Assembly: GCF_963422225.1 (NCBI RefSeq)
Contig: NZ_OY728607.1
Location: 558,001-622,000 of the forward strand
DNA from: Candidatus Trichorickettsia mobilis
Lineage (GTDB): Bacteria; Pseudomonadota; Alphaproteobacteria; Rickettsiales; Rickettsiaceae
Direction: 5' to 3'
DNA length: 64,000 nucleotides
Shown here: piece after piece, positions 62,407 through 64,000 of the stretch
Layout of the letters: every line of letters begins with the position of its first letter
How positions within the stretch are numbered: position 1 is the stretch's first letter
Translations under genes and position numbers: made by a program
Notes under the pieces: model-generated
Databases searched by the model: none
What the model saw: only the letters and a program-made list of their open reading frames with translations
What the model was told of the DNA's origin: nothing

Positions 62407-64000
62407 TTAAATAATTTTCTTCAGTTTTATCGTCAATAATTGATCATGTAATTCCGCACTACTACTATAATCTGCTGATAAATCCACTGCAAATTCACTA
62501 AGAGTTTGGGTATTTATAAATTCTCCATGTATTTGCAACATCGCATCTAAATGAGCTTTATACCTCTTGAACTTCAAGATTTGGGGTGTCAAACTTCGGG
62601 TTTGCTCGTGCTCACGCACTATATCCTGCTTGCGCTCGCTCACCTCTAGTTCTCCTACCAACTCTTGAAGTTGAAGAGGTATACTTACAATTTCTAAATA
62701 TACTCGGTCTGAAATCTCAAACCCTGCTTCTTTACGCGCTTGTTGAATAATTCGAATCAAATCCCGAGCCGTACCCTCTGCCTGCAACTCTGCAGAAATT
62801 TCTAAATCCAGAATTACCAGTCCGGAATTATCAGCTAAGGCTTTAGCGCCAAAAGCCGCTTTAGGTACCAATATAATGGCAAACTCCTCTGGATTCAATA
62901 ATTCGCCTGCAACCTCGAGCTGTTTATCCTTAATCACCCAAATATTTGACTTACTTGCTGCGATAATATCTTTCATTTTATGCGGTAAACGCTTTCCTAG
63001 CATTGGAAAATTTATCGATAATTTTTTAGTGGCATATTGATCTAGATCTTGTCTGTGGATTATTGTTTTCACATTAATTTCATCTTTAATCAACTCATCA
63101 AATTCTGTTAATGATCCAGCGCCATCAGTAATTATAGTTAATGATTTCAGTGGCTGTCTGGTTCTAATATTTTCTAGATTTCGAATAAATAAAGCACTAC
63201 TACAAATATCCTGTACTTTATCCATCTGCATCATTAAATTCTCATCAGTAATTAGCTGATCTAATTGTGGAAAATCAGTTAAATGAACGCTCTCTCCTCT
63301 TTCTACTCCCCCAGTTAGACCTAAATAAATTTCTTCAGTAATCAAAGGTAATAACGATGATATCGCCCGACACATTACCTCCAAACAAGTATAAAGTGTA
63401 TTATAAGCATCAATCTTATCCTGATCCCGCTCACTTTTCCAAAAACGGTATCGGCTGCGTCGAATATACCAGTTATTTAACACCTCAAAAAAATCAGCAA
63501 TCGCAGCATAGGCTGATTGTGTATCAAAATTATCAAGCCCTTGCTCAATTGAATTTACTGCAATTTTTAATTTTGTAAAAATATAACGATCTAATAAATC
63601 ACTGGAGTTAAAAGTTAATTCAGCTTTAATACGGTCAGCATTAGCATATAAAATAAAAAAATGATAAGCATTCCAGATCGGTTTAATAAACAGCCGTAAA
63701 ACCTCATAAACCATCTTACCGTCTTTATCAATCAGCAACTCCTGCCCCTTCACTACCGCAGATGATAACATTGTTACTCTTAACGCATCTGAGCCATATT
63801 TATCAAACAATTCCAGCGGATCAGCATAATTATTCAGCCGCTTTGATAATTTTTGGCCACTACTATCTAAAATTACTCCATGACAAATACAGTTTAAAAA
63901 TGGCGGTCGATCAAAAAGCGCTGTTGATAATACCATCAATGTATAGAACCAGCCTCGAGTTTGAGCCGAATATTCGACAATAAAATCAGCTGGAAAATGA
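62407..64000 (-). CDS. ileS: Isoleucyl-tRNA synthetase, eukaryote-like, 3' part (5' end outside window)
   Basis: Charges tRNA-Ile. The frame is open to the window edge (HFPADFIVEYSAQTRGWFYTLM) and the first listed ATG (63939) is internal. LDSSGQKLSKRLNNY is the KMSKS signature in the form of the eukaryote-like (mupirocin-resistant type) IleRS found in Rickettsia. Then come the anticodon-binding domain (FEVLNNWYIRRSRYRFWKSE) and a C-terminal region interrupted by a 41-codon in-frame palindromic insert (62560-62682). The product is otherwise intact. Confidence 0.93.
   Translation of the reverse strand, partial: HFPADFIVEYSAQTRGWFYTLMVLSTALFDRPPFLNCICHGVILDSSGQKLSKRLNNYADPLELFDKYGSDALRVTMLSSAVVKGQELLIDKDGKMVYEVLRLFIKPIWNAYHFFILYANADRIKAELTFNSSDLLDRYIFTKLKIAVNSIEQGLDNFDTQSAYAAIADFFEVLNNWYIRRSRYRFWKSERDQDKIDAYNTLYTCLEVMCRAISSLLPLITEEIYLGLTGGVERGESVHLTDFPQLDQLITDENLMMQMDKVQDICSSALFIRNLENIRTRQPLKSLTIITDGAGSLTEFDELIKDEINVKTIIHRQDLDQYATKKLSINFPMLGKRLPHKMKDIIAASKSNIWVIKDKQLEVAGELLNPEEFAIILVPKAAFGAKALADNSGLVILDLEISAELQAEGTARDLIRIIQQARKEAGFEISDRVYLEIVSIPLQLQELVGELEVSERKQDIVREHEQTRSLTPQILKFKRYKAHLDAMLQIHGEFINTQTLSEFAVDLSADYSSSAELHDQLLTIKLKKII
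62560..62682 (-). repeat. Palindromic element inserted in frame within ileS (RPE-like, family A)
   Basis: 123 bases = 41 codons, with inverse ends 'atacctcttgaacttcaag' and 'cttgaagttgaagaggtat'. It is read as charged, low-complexity sequence (VGELEVSERKQDIVREHEQ and flanks) and has no stop in the used frame. The internal 'ctgcttgcgctc' and end sequences match the family-A copy before gyrB (31664-31790). Confidence 0.8.

Noticed and set aside
62407..63939. ileS beginning at the ATG at 63939
   Set aside because: Conserved IleRS sequence (FPADFIVEYSAQTRGWFY) continues upstream to the window edge, so the gene is cut by the window, not short.

Overview
The window is AT-rich and gene-dense. It looks like a chromosomal segment of a Rickettsiales bacterium, probably Rickettsiaceae. 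Evidence: an isoleucyl-tRNA synthetase with the KLSKR form of the KMSKS motif, typical of the eukaryote-like IleRS; many short palindromic elements between genes; one such element inserted in frame inside ileS, as known for Rickettsia palindromic elements; and many small decayed mobile fragments. FliD and FliS indicate flagellar genes, known from some protist-associated relatives (for example Ca. Megaira or Trichorickettsia) but not from classical Rickettsia. The genus assignment is inference.

Layout. 1-3.1 kb: end of frr, a coiled-coil membrane protein and parC. 3.1-14 kb, mostly minus strand: dacB-type carboxypeptidase, dusB, a metallo-beta-lactamase-fold hydrolase, a DUF983 protein, nagZ, dnaB, trxB, an alpha/beta hydrolase, a VapBC-type toxin-antitoxin pair and an AEC-type carrier. 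14.3-19.2 kb, plus strand: rplY-pth-ychF, an MFS transporter, tRNA-Thr(CGT) and sodB. 19.3-22.3 kb: a repeat protein, a group II intron on the minus strand and a frameshifted third repeat. 22.5-28.7 kb, minus: maeB, a second AEC carrier, cysQ-folD and a ferredoxin-NADP reductase. 28.9-35.2 kb, plus: a YgjP-like metallopeptidase, truA, prmC, gyrB and a HAD protein. 35.3-41.2 kb: an unknown gene split by a 4.95-kb Tn3-family transposon, whose transposase is itself split by an IS5-type element. 41.4-45 kb: an NhaC-type antiporter, a second copy of the IS5-type element and an IS1-like remnant carrying a MITE. 45-52 kb: an alpha/beta hydrolase, anmK, tRNA-Thr(GGT), a decayed phage portal gene, htpG, a DUF167 protein, an MNT-HEPN pair and a MazG-like protein. 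52-57.4 kb: the F1 part of the ATP synthase operon, atpH-A-G-D-C. 57.6-64 kb: a DAACS carrier, a putative methyltransferase, fliS, fliD and the 3' part of ileS, which runs off the window.

How it fits together. Housekeeping genes (topoisomerases, replication helicase, translation factors, ATP synthase, wall recycling by nagZ/anmK) sit among many carriers (two AEC, MFS, NhaC, DAACS), as expected for a cell that feeds on host metabolites. At least six palindrome families occupy nearly every gap between genes. They nest inside one another, share internal cores and often begin exactly at, or supply, the stop codon of the preceding gene. One MITE family has termini and TA flanks like the IS5-type element and was probably mobilised by it. 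The least expected locus is the gene at 35277-41174. Removing the transposon and one 5-bp target copy restores a 312-residue frame, which carries a His-Gly and Ala-Cys arrangement resembling clan CD (caspase/CHAT-like) cysteine peptidases.
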